From assembly GCA_009663185.1 (NCBI GenBank), contig VJZX01000007.1, positions 62,001 to 126,000 on the forward strand: a stretch of 64,000 nucleotides of DNA, read 5' to 3'. Positions 8,430 to 19,076 of the stretch are shown here, piece by piece; the first letter of the stretch is position 1; each line of letters starts with the position of its first letter. This stretch comes from Isoptericola halalbus (GTDB lineage: Bacteria > Actinomycetota > Actinomycetes > Actinomycetales > Cellulomonadaceae). The position numbers were made by a program, and so were the translations under genes. The notes under the pieces were generated by a model, which made no database searches, was not told the DNA's origin, and saw only the letters and a list, made by a program, of their open reading frames with translations.

Positions 8430-8503
8430 TGCCCCCGCCCGGGATCGAACCGGGACTTGGCCGGGTTTAAGCCGGCTGCCTCTGCCAGTTGGGCTACGGG
8501 GGC
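8430..8503 (-). tRNA. tRNA with anticodon UAA (Leu), short variable loop
   Basis: On the minus strand the 74 nt fold as: acceptor GCCCCCG/CGGGGGC with A73; D arm GCC/GGC with a Leu-like loop CAACTGGCAGA; anticodon stem GCCGG/CCGGC with loop CTTAAAC, giving anticodon UAA; variable loop CAAGT of only five bases; T arm CCCGG/CCGGG with loop TTCGATC. No CCA is encoded. Bacterial tRNA-Leu is normally class II with a 12-15 nt variable arm, so a class I body with a Leu anticodon is unusual. All stems pair perfectly, so it is not an obvious pseudogene. The amino acid it carries is uncertain. Confidence 0.85.
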
Positions 8504-8618
8504 GTCGCGGCGACGCGAACGGGCGGCCACGTTCGGCAGCTCCGTACTCCTTCGGCACCTCAAGGTACCGATCGAGTCCGAAGGTGCCGAACGAGACCGC
8601 CCGGCGTCGACCCGGAGG

Positions 8619-10070
8619 TCAGCCCTTCTCGGCGACCTCGGCGGAGGACTCCGCCTTCTGCTCGACCTTCTCGCCGACCGGCTTCGGCGGCACGGACGCC
8701 TTGCGGAACTCGTCGCGCGGGTCGTGCAGCGAGCCGAGCGAGACGATCTCGCGGCCCATGAGGAACTGGCCGACCCAGCCCACCATGATGCGGAACTTGC
8801 GGTTGCCCGTGGGCATGGCCATCACGTGGTAGCCCCGGTGGGCGAGCCACGCCAGCGGGCCCCGCAGCTTGAGGAAGCCGAACAGCTCGGCAACGCCCTT
8901 GTACAGGCCGAGGGACGCGACGACGCCGACGCTCTTGTGCTTGTACTCGACCGGCTGCTGGCCCTTGTACGTCGCGACGATGTTGTCGGCCAGACGCATG
9001 GCCTCGCGGATCGCGTGCTGCGCGTTCGGCGGGCAGAACTTGCCAGGGTTGAGCACGTCCGGGACGGCGGCGCAGTCGCCCGCGGCCCAGGCGTCGGGCA
9101 CGATCTCGCCGTCCTCGGTGGCGACCTGCAGCGTCGGCTTGACGATGACGCGTCCGAGCTTGTCCACCGGCAGGTCGGAGGCGTCCTTGATCACGGGGTT
9201 CGCCTTGACCCCCGCAGTCCACACGATGGTGTCGGAGTCGAACTCGACGCCGGTCGACGTCACGACGTGGCCGTCGACGCACGAGTTGAGGAACGTGTTG
9301 AGGTGGAACTCGATGCCGCGCTTCTTCATCTCCTCGAGCGCCCACTGGCCCATGGGCTCCGAGACCTCGGGCAGGATGCGGCCGGTGCCCTCGATCATCA
9401 CGAAGCGCAGGTCGCCCGGCTCGATCGTCGGGTAGTTGCGGGTGGCGTAGCGCGCCATGTCCTCGATCTCGGCGAGCGCCTCGACGCCCGCGAAGCCGCC
9501 GCCGACGAACGTGAAGGTCAGCATGCGCCGGCGCGCGTCGCCGTCCCAGGTGGACGACGCGACGTCCATGCGGTTGAGCACGTGGTTGCGGACCGCGATG
9601 GCTTCCTCCACGTTCTTGAAGCCGATCGCCGTCTCTGCCAGACCCGGGATGGGCAGCGTGCGCGAGACGGAGCCGAGACCCAGGACGAGCTGGTCGTACG
9701 AGACCTCGTAGTCCGGGCCCTCCTGCGGGCGAATGGTGACCTTCGTGTCGCCGTGGGAGATCGTGACGACCTTGCCCTGCAGCACGTCGATGCCCTTGAG
9801 CGCGCGGCGGTGCGGTGCGACGACGTCGCGCGCGTCGATCGAGCCGGCGCCGGCCTCGGGCAGGAACGGGGCGTACGTCATGTACGGCCGCGGGTCGACG
9901 ACGACGATCGCCGCCTCCCTCTTGCCGAGCTTGCGGCGCAGGCGCCGGGCCACGTACAGGCCGACGGAACCACCACCGAGCACCACGACACGGGGCACCT
10001 TGCGCGGGCGCGGCGCCGCTGCCGGCGCGTCCTGGGCACGGCTCACCACGGACAGATCGTTCTCAGGCAT
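8619..10070 (-). CDS. ndh: Type II NADH dehydrogenase (NDH-2)
   Basis: A 483-residue FAD/NAD-dependent oxidoreductase. The FAD-binding motif VVLGGGSVGLYVARRL is near residue 23, and the NADH-binding motif FTFVGGGFAGVEAL is near residue 190. The C-terminal part contains the membrane-associating amphipathic region typical of NDH-2 and ends with a Lys/Glu-rich tail. It transfers electrons from NADH to menaquinone at the inner face of the membrane without pumping protons. The ATG at 10070 (MPENDLSVV) was chosen because conserved homology begins soon after; an upstream ATG at 10115 would add 15 residues. Neither start has a strong ribosome binding site. Confidence 0.93.
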   Translation of the reverse strand: MPENDLSVVSRAQDAPAAAPRPRKVPRVVVLGGGSVGLYVARRLRRKLGKREAAIVVVDPRPYMTYAPFLPEAGAGSIDARDVVAPHRRALKGIDVLQGKVVTISHGDTKVTIRPQEGPDYEVSYDQLVLGLGSVSRTLPIPGLAETAIGFKNVEEAIAVRNHVLNRMDVASSTWDGDARRRMLTFTFVGGGFAGVEALAEIEDMARYATRNYPTIEPGDLRFVMIEGTGRILPEVSEPMGQWALEEMKKRGIEFHLNTFLNSCVDGHVVTSTGVEFDSDTIVWTAGVKANPVIKDASDLPVDKLGRVIVKPTLQVATEDGEIVPDAWAAGDCAAVPDVLNPGKFCPPNAQHAIREAMRLADNIVATYKGQQPVEYKHKSVGVVASLGLYKGVAELFGFLKLRGPLAWLAHRGYHVMAMPTGNRKFRIMVGWVGQFLMGREIVSLGSLHDPRDEFRKASVPPKPVGEKVEQKAESSAEVAEKG

Positions 10071-10170
10071 GGGGGAAAGTCTACGACCGCGCGCGAAGCA
10101 CGCTTCCCGAGTCATCGAAGGGCGAGACCCACGTCACGTCGGGACCGCTCAGGCACCGCTTCGAGGAGCG

Positions 10171-11127
10171 TCACGCGATCGAGAGCGCGATGCCGTCGAG
10201 GATGTCGCTCTCGCTCGTCACGACCTCGGTGAGCTCCCCGCCCGCCGCGGCGACGTCGTCGCGCACCCGGGAGACGACCTCCGACCAGACGAGCGCGCCG
10301 GCGCCGATCACGTCGGCGCGGCCGGGGTGCATGAACCCGAGCGCGAGCCGCTGCTCGCGCGTACGGTGCAGCAGGGCGTCGCACGCGGCGAGCACCCGCT
10401 CGGGCGTGAACGTCGCGCCGTGGACGCGGTCGCGCTGGTAGCTCGGCAGGCCGAGCGCGTGGGCCGTCACGGTCGTGATCGACCCGGCGAGGCCGACGAG
10501 CGTGGACGTCTTGGCGAGCGGCACGACGGCGGCCGCCTCGTCGAGCGCGGCGCGCACGTCGACGCGGGCCGCGGCGATCTCGGCGTCCGTGGGCGGGTCG
10601 GTGCGCAGGTGCCGCTCGGTGAGCCGGACGGAGCCGACGTCGAGCGACAGCGCCGCGTCCGGCGTCGTCGTGCCGAGCACGAGCTCGGTGGACCCGCCTC
10701 CCAGGTCGACGACGAGGTAGGGCGCGGGGTGGTCCGTGGCCGTGCCGCTCGTGGCACCGGTGAAGGACAGGAGCGCCTCCTCGGCGCCCGAGACGACCTC
10801 GGGCTCGACGCCGACCGCGTCGAGGACGCCGACCCGGAAGACCTCGCGGTTGCGCGCGTCGCGCGTGGCCGACGTCGCGACGAACCGCACGCGGGTGGCA
10901 CCGAGCTCGTCGATCACGCGCGCGTACGCGCGCGACGCGGCAAGAGTGCGCTCGAGCGCCTCCGGTGCGAGCTCGCCGGTGCGGTCGACACCCTGGCCGA
11001 GCCGGACGACCTCCATCCGGCGGTGGACCTCCTTCAGCGTCCCGTCGGGGCCGACGTCCGCGACGAGGAGGCGGATGGAGTTGGTGCCGCAGTCGATGGC
11101 GGCGACGCGGGTGGAGCTCGGAATCAC
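10171..11127 (-). CDS. Ppx/GppA family exopolyphosphatase
   Basis: A 318-residue protein of the actin-like ASKHA fold. The phosphate 1 motif is AAIDCGTNSIRLLVAD at the N-terminus and the phosphate 2 motif is LVVDLGGGSTELVLG near residue 140. Family members hydrolyse terminal phosphate from polyphosphate or convert pppGpp to ppGpp. The short form (about 310 residues, no C-terminal HD domain) is the usual actinobacterial type. GTG at 11127 follows a GAGAGGG ribosome binding site; an ATG at 11144 is an alternative. It is the last gene of the eno-divIC-DUF501-ppx block, the conserved order in many actinobacteria. Confidence 0.92.
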   Translation of the reverse strand: MIPSSTRVAAIDCGTNSIRLLVADVGPDGTLKEVHRRMEVVRLGQGVDRTGELAPEALERTLAASRAYARVIDELGATRVRFVATSATRDARNREVFRVGVLDAVGVEPEVVSGAEEALLSFTGATSGTATDHPAPYLVVDLGGGSTELVLGTTTPDAALSLDVGSVRLTERHLRTDPPTDAEIAAARVDVRAALDEAAAVVPLAKTSTLVGLAGSITTVTAHALGLPSYQRDRVHGATFTPERVLAACDALLHRTREQRLALGFMHPGRADVIGAGALVWSEVVSRVRDDVAAAGGELTEVVTSESDILDGIALSIA

Positions 11128-11165
11128 GGGGGCTACCCTCTCATCGCGGACCGACACCGCGCGCC

Positions 11166-11729
11166 TCAGCAGGTGCAGCGGTCGGGCCGCCACTCGTCGC
11201 GGACGCGCCCGAGCGCCTCGTCGCCGAGGGGGTTGACGCCCGGGCCCGCCGCCAGCGCGTGACCCATGAGAACGTGGATGCACTTGACACGCGTGGGCAT
11301 GCCGCCCGCCGAGATGCCGTCGATCTCCTCGACGTGCCCGAGCTGCTCGCGCTGGGCGAGGTAGTGCTCGTGGGCCTTGCGGTAGGCCGCCGCGAGGTCG
11401 GGGTCCTCGCCGAGCCGCGCCGTCATCTCCTTCATCACGCCCTGCGCCTCGAGCCGCGACGCCGCGGCGACCGCGCCCGGGTGGGTCAGGTAGAACGTGG
11501 TGGGGAACGGTGTGCCGTCGGGCAGGCGCGGGGCCGTGCGCACGACCAGCGGGCGCCCGCACACGCAGCGCGCGGCGATGCCGACGACACCGCGCGGAGC
11601 ACGGCCGAGCTGCTCTGCGAGAACCTCGAGGTCGCGCTCGGTCACGGCGGTGGGTTCGTCGCCTGGGACGACGGCAGGGGTGGGTTCGGTCACGGCGGCT
11701 TCCAGCTCATGGACGGGGACGGGCTCCAT
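11166..11729 (-). CDS. DUF501 domain-containing protein
   Basis: A 187-residue protein with the DUF501 core: GRAPRGVVGIAARCVCGRP, then FPTTFYLTHPGAVAAASRLEA and a Cys-containing C-terminus (TRVKCIHVLMGHALAAGPGVNPLGDEAL). Five Cys residues overall may bind metal. Function is unknown, but in actinobacteria it sits constantly between the FtsB/DivIC-like gene and the Ppx/GppA gene. The ATG at 11729 has a GGGGGAGA ribosome binding site. The N-terminal 30 residues are a variable Pro/Glu/Val-rich extension. Confidence 0.9.
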   Translation of the reverse strand: MEPVPVHELEAAVTEPTPAVVPGDEPTAVTERDLEVLAEQLGRAPRGVVGIAARCVCGRPLVVRTAPRLPDGTPFPTTFYLTHPGAVAAASRLEAQGVMKEMTARLGEDPDLAAAYRKAHEHYLAQREQLGHVEEIDGISAGGMPTRVKCIHVLMGHALAAGPGVNPLGDEALGRVRDEWRPDRCTC

Positions 11730-11755
11730 TCTCCCCCGTCCGCCGACGGCCGCCG

Positions 11756-12538
11756 TCAGGGAGACGGGGACGGGCTCGGTGAGGGGCCTGACGACGGGCC
11801 GTCCGAAGGCTCGGGCGACGGTGACGGACCGTCCGCGACCTGCACCGACTCCCACACCGACTGGTACCACGGCACGTCGGACGCGGGATCGGTACCCACG
11901 GGACCGGCGTCGACCGCCTCCCCGGTCAGCGGGTCGATGTCCTCGACGACGGTGTCGGCGTCGAGCGTGCGCCACACCTTGTCTCCGGGGAACACGAACT
12001 GCAGCCGCGAACGCGCCTGTTCGATGACGTAGGTGCGGTCCTCCCACCGGGCCAGCTCGACCTCGAGCCGGTCCCGCTCGGCATCGTGCCGCGCGAGCTC
12101 GGTCCGGAGCCGGTCGATCTCGGCCGACTGCTGGACCGCGCCACGGATGGTGGGCAGGAGCAGCACGAGCGCGAGCAGCACCACTACCGACAGCACGACG
12201 AGCCGCACCGTGAGGACCTCGGGCAGCACGAGCCCGTACCGTCCACGCCGACGCTCGTCCCGCGCCGGACCCGCCGGGCGCCGGGCCGTCTTCGGAGCGG
12301 CCGGGCGCTTGCCCGACGACGTCCCTCCGGACGCCGTCGTCGAGCGAGCGGCGGGCTTCGGCGCCGTGGACTTGCCCGACCCCGCACCCGTCGTGCCGCG
12401 TGCCGCCGTCGTGCCTCGCGAGCCTGACGGGCGGGACGCGGGGCGACGGGTGGACGGCGTGGGGGGTCGGCGGGACGGCACGTCCCTGATTCTGCCGATC
12501 TCGACCGCCCGCGCCGTGGACCGCCGTCGGCGCGCCAT
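11756..12538 (-). CDS. FtsB/DivIC-like septum formation initiator protein
   Basis: A 260-residue single-pass membrane protein. It has a long basic Ser/Thr/Pro/Arg-rich cytoplasmic N-terminus (about 105 residues), one transmembrane segment (LTVRLVVLSVVVLLALVLLLP), a coiled coil (QQSAEIDRLRTELARHDAERDRLEVELARWED), and the DivIC motif region ending ARSRLQFVFPGDKVW. A Pro/Ser-rich tail closes the protein. FtsB/DivIC binds FtsL and FtsQ in the divisome. The N-terminal extension is far longer than in E. coli but common in actinobacteria. No clear ribosome binding site precedes the ATG, so the exact start is uncertain. Confidence 0.88.
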   Translation of the reverse strand: MARRRRSTARAVEIGRIRDVPSRRPPTPSTRRPASRPSGSRGTTAARGTTGAGSGKSTAPKPAARSTTASGGTSSGKRPAAPKTARRPAGPARDERRRGRYGLVLPEVLTVRLVVLSVVVLLALVLLLPTIRGAVQQSAEIDRLRTELARHDAERDRLEVELARWEDRTYVIEQARSRLQFVFPGDKVWRTLDADTVVEDIDPLTGEAVDAGPVGTDPASDVPWYQSVWESVQVADGPSPSPEPSDGPSSGPSPSPSPSP

Positions 12539-12540
12539 GC

Positions 12541-12583
12541 GCCGAGGTAGAAGCGATCTCGCCGAGATCGCTTCTACCTCGGC
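12541..12583. repeat. 43-bp perfect palindrome built from the GCCGAGGTAGAA repeat
   Basis: GCCGAGGTAGAAGCGATCTC (12541-12560) faces its inverted copy at 12564-12583; with the centre included the two arms are 21 bp with one unpaired base. It lies between eno and the divIC-like gene, just downstream of eno, where it could end transcription or form a stable RNA hairpin. The core GAGGTAGAA is the same as in the ten-unit array at 55622-55848. Confidence 0.85.
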
Positions 12584-12614
12584 ACGACGCCGCTCTCGCG
12601 GTGGGGCTCCCGGG

Positions 12615-15253
<2,639 letters not shown>

Positions 15254-15336
15254 CCCACCTCCTGGTTCCGGAGTCCGCGGTTCGTCGCGGCAGTTCGAGG
15301 CTATGGGCTCCAGACCGGCGGGCCGGCGGCGCCGGG

Positions 15337-15364
15337 GGGTGAACTCGCAGCAGGGGCGGGTGAT
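15337..15364. promoter_or_regulatory. Paired GGGTGA heptamer, 21-nt spacing (site a)
   Basis: GGGTGAA at 15337 and GGGTGAT at 15358 are direct repeats 21 nt apart, 84-111 bp upstream of the nucleotidyltransferase start (minus strand). Same motif as at 20632, 25481, 27147, 29395, 40411 and 44624. Confidence 0.6.
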
Positions 15365-15369
15365 TTCGC

Positions 15370-18300
15370 TCAGCCCCGTGCCGTCCCGACGTTCGCAGCC
15401 GCCGCCACATCGCCGAGGACCACGGCGTCGACCAGCTCACGCGCCCACCGCAGCACCTCGGCGCCGCGCAGCGGACGCCCGCCGATGCGCGCCGTGGTGG
15501 GGAACGGTACGAGGAAGGCGCGGATCGCCGGCTTGAGCACCGTGCCCGGGTACAGCCGCTTGAGCCGCAGCTGCGCGGACTCGGGCAGGTCGACGGGCGC
15601 GAAGCGGACGAACTTGCCCTGAGCCGTCACGTCCGTCAGCCCCGCGCGCCGCGCGTGGTTGCGGAAGTCGGCGACCTCGAAGAGCGCCTCGGCGACGTCG
15701 GGCAGCGCGCCGTACCGGTCGACGAGCTCTGCCCTGACCTCGTCCAGTGCGGGGGCGCCGTGCGCGGAGGCGATCTTCCGGTACGCCTCGAGACGCAGCC
15801 GCTCCGTCGCGATGTAGGACTCGGGCAGGTGCGCGTCCACAGGCAGCTCGATGGTGACGTCGGGCGCCTCCTCCTCGGCCTCGCCGCGGAACGCCTGCAC
15901 CGCCTCGCCCACCATGCGGACGTAGAGGTCGAACCCGACCCCCGCGATGTGGCCCGACTGCTCCCCGCCGAGCAGGTTGCCGGCCCCGCGGATCTCGAGG
16001 TCCTTCATCGCGATCTGCATGCCCGCGCCGAGGTCGGTGTTCGCCGCCATGGTCGCGAGGCGGTCGTGCGCCGTCTCGGTCAGGGGCCGCTCGGGCGGGT
16101 AGAGGAAGTAGGCGTACGCGCGCTCGCGGCCACGGCCGACTCGCCCGCGCAGCTGGTGCAGCTGCGACAGGCCGAGCATGTCGGCGCGCTCGAGGACCAG
16201 CGTGTTCGCGTTCGAGATGTCGAGGCCGGTCTCGACGATCGTGGTGCACACGAGGACGTCGAGCTCCTTCTCCCAGAAGCCGCGGATGACCTGGTCGAGC
16301 TGGCTCTCGCTCATCTTCCCGTGCGCGACACCGACCCTGGCCTCGGGCACCAGCTCGCGCAGCCTCGCCGCCGTGCGCTCGATCGTCTCGACCTTGTTGT
16401 GCACGTAGAAGATCTGGCCCTCACGCAGGAGCTCGCGGCGTACCGCGGCCGTGATCTGCTTCTCGTCGTACGCGCCGACGTACGTCAGGACGGGATGGCG
16501 CTCCTCGGGCGGCGTCGCGAGCGTCGACATCTCGCGGATGCCGGTGACCGCCATCTCGAGCGTGCGCGGGATCGGCGTCGCGCTCATCGCCAGCACGTCG
16601 ACGTTGGTCCGCAGCTGCTTGAGCGTCTCCTTGTGCTCGACGCCGAACCGCTGCTCCTCGTCGACGATGACCAGCCCGAGGTCCTTGAAGTGCACGGAGC
16701 CGGTGATGAGGCGGTGCGTGCCGATGACGACGTCGACCGTGCCCTCCTTGAGCCCCTGGATCACCTCGGCCGACTCGGAGTCGGACTGGAACCGGCTCAG
16801 CGCCTTGACCGTCACGGGGAACCCTGCGTACCGCTCGGAGAAGGTGTCGAAGTGCTGCTGGACGAGCAGCGTGGTGGGAACCAGCACGGCGACCTGCTTG
16901 CCGTCCTGCACCGCCTTGAACGCCGCGCGGATAGCGATCTCCGTCTTGCCGTAGCCGACGTCGCCGCACACGAGCCGGTCCATCGGGACCGGCTTCTCCA
17001 TGTCGGCCTTGACCTCGTCGATCGTCGCGAGCTGATCGGGCGTCTCGACGTACGCGAACGCGTCCTCCAGCTCGCGCTGCCACGGCGTGTCCGGGCTGAA
17101 CGCGTGCCCCTGCGTGGCCATACGGGCGCTGTAGAGGCGGATCAGCTCCGAGGCGATCTGGCGGACGTGCTTGCGCGCCTTGGCCTTGGTGTTCTTCCAG
17201 TCGGCGCCGCCCATCTTGGACAGCGACGGCGCCTCCCCGCCGGTGTACTTGGTGACCTGGTCGAGCTGGTCCGTCGGCACGAACAGCCGGTCGCCCGGCT
17301 GCCCTCGCTTGGAGGACGCGTACTCGATGACCAGGTACTCGCGCGTCGCTGCGTTGGCGCCCGCGCCGAGCGTGCGCTGCACCATCTCGACGAACCGCCC
17401 GACGCCGTGCTGCTCGTGCACGACGTAGTCGCCCGCCTTGAGCTGCAAGGGGTCGACGACGTTGCGCCGGCGCGAGGGCATCTTGCGCATGTCGCGGGTC
17501 GTCGAGCCCTGACGCCCCGTGAGCTCGGACTCGCTGAAGACGGCGAGGTGGAGCTCGGGCGCGACGAAGCCCTTGCCCACGAGAGCGGGCGCGACGAGCA
17601 CGACGCCGCCTTCCGGCTCCTCGGCCAGCTCGGCGACGAGCCGAGCCGCGGTGTCGGCGGCCGAGAGCTGCTCGACCATACGCTTGGCCGGGCCAGGCCC
17701 TTCCGTGGTGAGCACGAGCCGCCAGCCCGCGCGCTGCAGCGACTTGACGTCGTCGAGCGCGCGTTCCAGGTCGCCGCGGTAGGACTCGACGTCGCGCGCG
17801 CCCACTGTGATGGTCGTGACGTCGTCGGACTCGACGACGACCGAGCTCACGTTCGCAGGATCCCCCTCGGCCTCCGGGGTGTCCTCGGGGACGCCGGCGT
17901 CAAGGCTGAACGCCGACAGCGTCCACCAGCCGAGCCCGCGGCGCGCCGCGACGTCGCGCACCTCGGCGAACGTCTCGAACGACGCGGCCGACAGGTCGAT
18001 CGGCGCCGCTCCCCCGGCGACCGCGCCGGTCCACGCGGCCGCGAGGAACTCCTCGGTCGTGGCGACGAGGTCGTGCGCACGACGCCGGACGCGCTCCGGC
18101 TCGTTCAGGACGAGCAGCGCGTCGTCAGGCACGAGGTCGAGCACCGGCACCATGCGGTCGACGAGCACGGGCGCGAGGGACTCCATGCCCTCGACGGCGA
18201 CGCCGGCGGCGAGCTTGTCGAGCATCTCGACCGCGCCCGGCAGCTCCTGGACGAGCGCCGCGGCACGTTCCCGCACCGCCTCGGTGAGCAGGATCTCGCG

Positions 18301-19005
18301 GCACGGCGGCGCCCACAGCCCGTGCTGGGCGATCTCGAGCGAGCGCTGGTCCGCGACGGCGAACCAGCGGATCTCCGAGACCTCGTCGCCCCAGAACTCG
18401 ATGCGCAGCGGGTGGTCCTCGGTCGGCGGGAAGACGTCGAGGATCCCGCCGCGCACGGCGTACTCGCCGCGCCGCTCGACCATGTCGACGCGCGAGTAGG
18501 CCGCGGCCGTGAGGCGGTCCGCGACGTCGGTCAGGTCGGCGACCTCGCCCGGGTGCAGCTCGACCGGCACGAGCTCCCCGAGCCCGTCGACGACGGGCTG
18601 CAGCAGCGCGCGCACGGGCATGACGAGCACGCGCACCGGGCCGGTCGGTCCCGGCTGGACGGCCGGGTGCGCGAGCCGGCGGAACACCGCGAGCCTCTTG
18701 GCGACCGTGTCGGCGCGCGGCGAGAGGCGCTCGTGCGGCAGCGTCTCCCACGCGGGTAGCACGGCGACGTCGTCGGACCGGTCGTCGGGCAGGTAGGCGC
18801 GGATGCTGGCGGCGAGCTCGTCGGCCTCCCTCCCGGTCGCGGTGACGACGACCAGCGGCCGGCGCTCCGCGGCCGCGGCGAGCAGGGGGGGCCGCGCGCC
18901 GACCGGGCCGACGACGTCGACGAAGCCGCGCGCCGGGACGCGCTCGAGCGCCTGGGCGGCGCCGGGGTCGGCGAGGAGGGCGGGGATGAGGCCGGTGAGG
19001 TTCAT
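15370..19005 (-). CDS. mfd: Transcription-repair coupling factor Mfd
   Basis: A 1211-residue Mfd, the normal length. In order: UvrB-like N-terminal region, an RNA-polymerase-interaction (CarD-like) domain near residue 525 (GDYVVHEQHGVGRFVEM), a superfamily 2 translocase with Walker A CGDVGYGKTEIAIRAAF near 683 and DEEQ in VIVDEEQRFGV near 782, motif VI QLRGRVGRGRERAYAY, and a C-terminal TRCF domain. Mfd removes stalled RNA polymerase at lesions and recruits UvrA. ATG at 19005 follows AAGGACCTCC. It is a housekeeping gene standing inside the RiPP neighbourhood and is not expected to take part in it. Confidence 0.97.
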   Translation of the reverse strand: MNLTGLIPALLADPGAAQALERVPARGFVDVVGPVGARPPLLAAAAERRPLVVVTATGREADELAASIRAYLPDDRSDDVAVLPAWETLPHERLSPRADTVAKRLAVFRRLAHPAVQPGPTGPVRVLVMPVRALLQPVVDGLGELVPVELHPGEVADLTDVADRLTAAAYSRVDMVERRGEYAVRGGILDVFPPTEDHPLRIEFWGDEVSEIRWFAVADQRSLEIAQHGLWAPPCREILLTEAVRERAAALVQELPGAVEMLDKLAAGVAVEGMESLAPVLVDRMVPVLDLVPDDALLVLNEPERVRRRAHDLVATTEEFLAAAWTGAVAGGAAPIDLSAASFETFAEVRDVAARRGLGWWTLSAFSLDAGVPEDTPEAEGDPANVSSVVVESDDVTTITVGARDVESYRGDLERALDDVKSLQRAGWRLVLTTEGPGPAKRMVEQLSAADTAARLVAELAEEPEGGVVLVAPALVGKGFVAPELHLAVFSESELTGRQGSTTRDMRKMPSRRRNVVDPLQLKAGDYVVHEQHGVGRFVEMVQRTLGAGANAATREYLVIEYASSKRGQPGDRLFVPTDQLDQVTKYTGGEAPSLSKMGGADWKNTKAKARKHVRQIASELIRLYSARMATQGHAFSPDTPWQRELEDAFAYVETPDQLATIDEVKADMEKPVPMDRLVCGDVGYGKTEIAIRAAFKAVQDGKQVAVLVPTTLLVQQHFDTFSERYAGFPVTVKALSRFQSDSESAEVIQGLKEGTVDVVIGTHRLITGSVHFKDLGLVIVDEEQRFGVEHKETLKQLRTNVDVLAMSATPIPRTLEMAVTGIREMSTLATPPEERHPVLTYVGAYDEKQITAAVRRELLREGQIFYVHNKVETIERTAARLRELVPEARVGVAHGKMSESQLDQVIRGFWEKELDVLVCTTIVETGLDISNANTLVLERADMLGLSQLHQLRGRVGRGRERAYAYFLYPPERPLTETAHDRLATMAANTDLGAGMQIAMKDLEIRGAGNLLGGEQSGHIAGVGFDLYVRMVGEAVQAFRGEAEEEAPDVTIELPVDAHLPESYIATERLRLEAYRKIASAHGAPALDEVRAELVDRYGALPDVAEALFEVADFRNHARRAGLTDVTAQGKFVRFAPVDLPESAQLRLKRLYPGTVLKPAIRAFLVPFPTTARIGGRPLRGAEVLRWARELVDAVVLGDVAAAANVGTARG

Positions 19006-19076
19006 GGAGGTCCTTCGAGCGCACGACGACGGGCCCACCTTCCCGGGGATGGGGTCGGTGGGCTTGTCGTCCCAGA

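Noticed and set aside
10171-11562. Longer start for the Ppx/GppA gene into the DUF501 gene
   Set aside because: The extra N-terminus is an out-of-frame copy of DUF501 coding sequence; homology starts at the GTG at 11127 or the ATG at 11144.
15655-18759. Long plus-strand open frame of about 1030 codons opposite mfd
   Set aside because: It is the antisense of mfd, whose motifs are clear; GC-rich third positions keep the complementary frame open. The product is a low-complexity Arg/Val/Asp-rich chain without motifs.
15370-19005. mfd as part of the RiPP cluster
   Set aside because: It is a universal DNA repair gene with its own ribosome binding site; its place between RiPP genes looks incidental.
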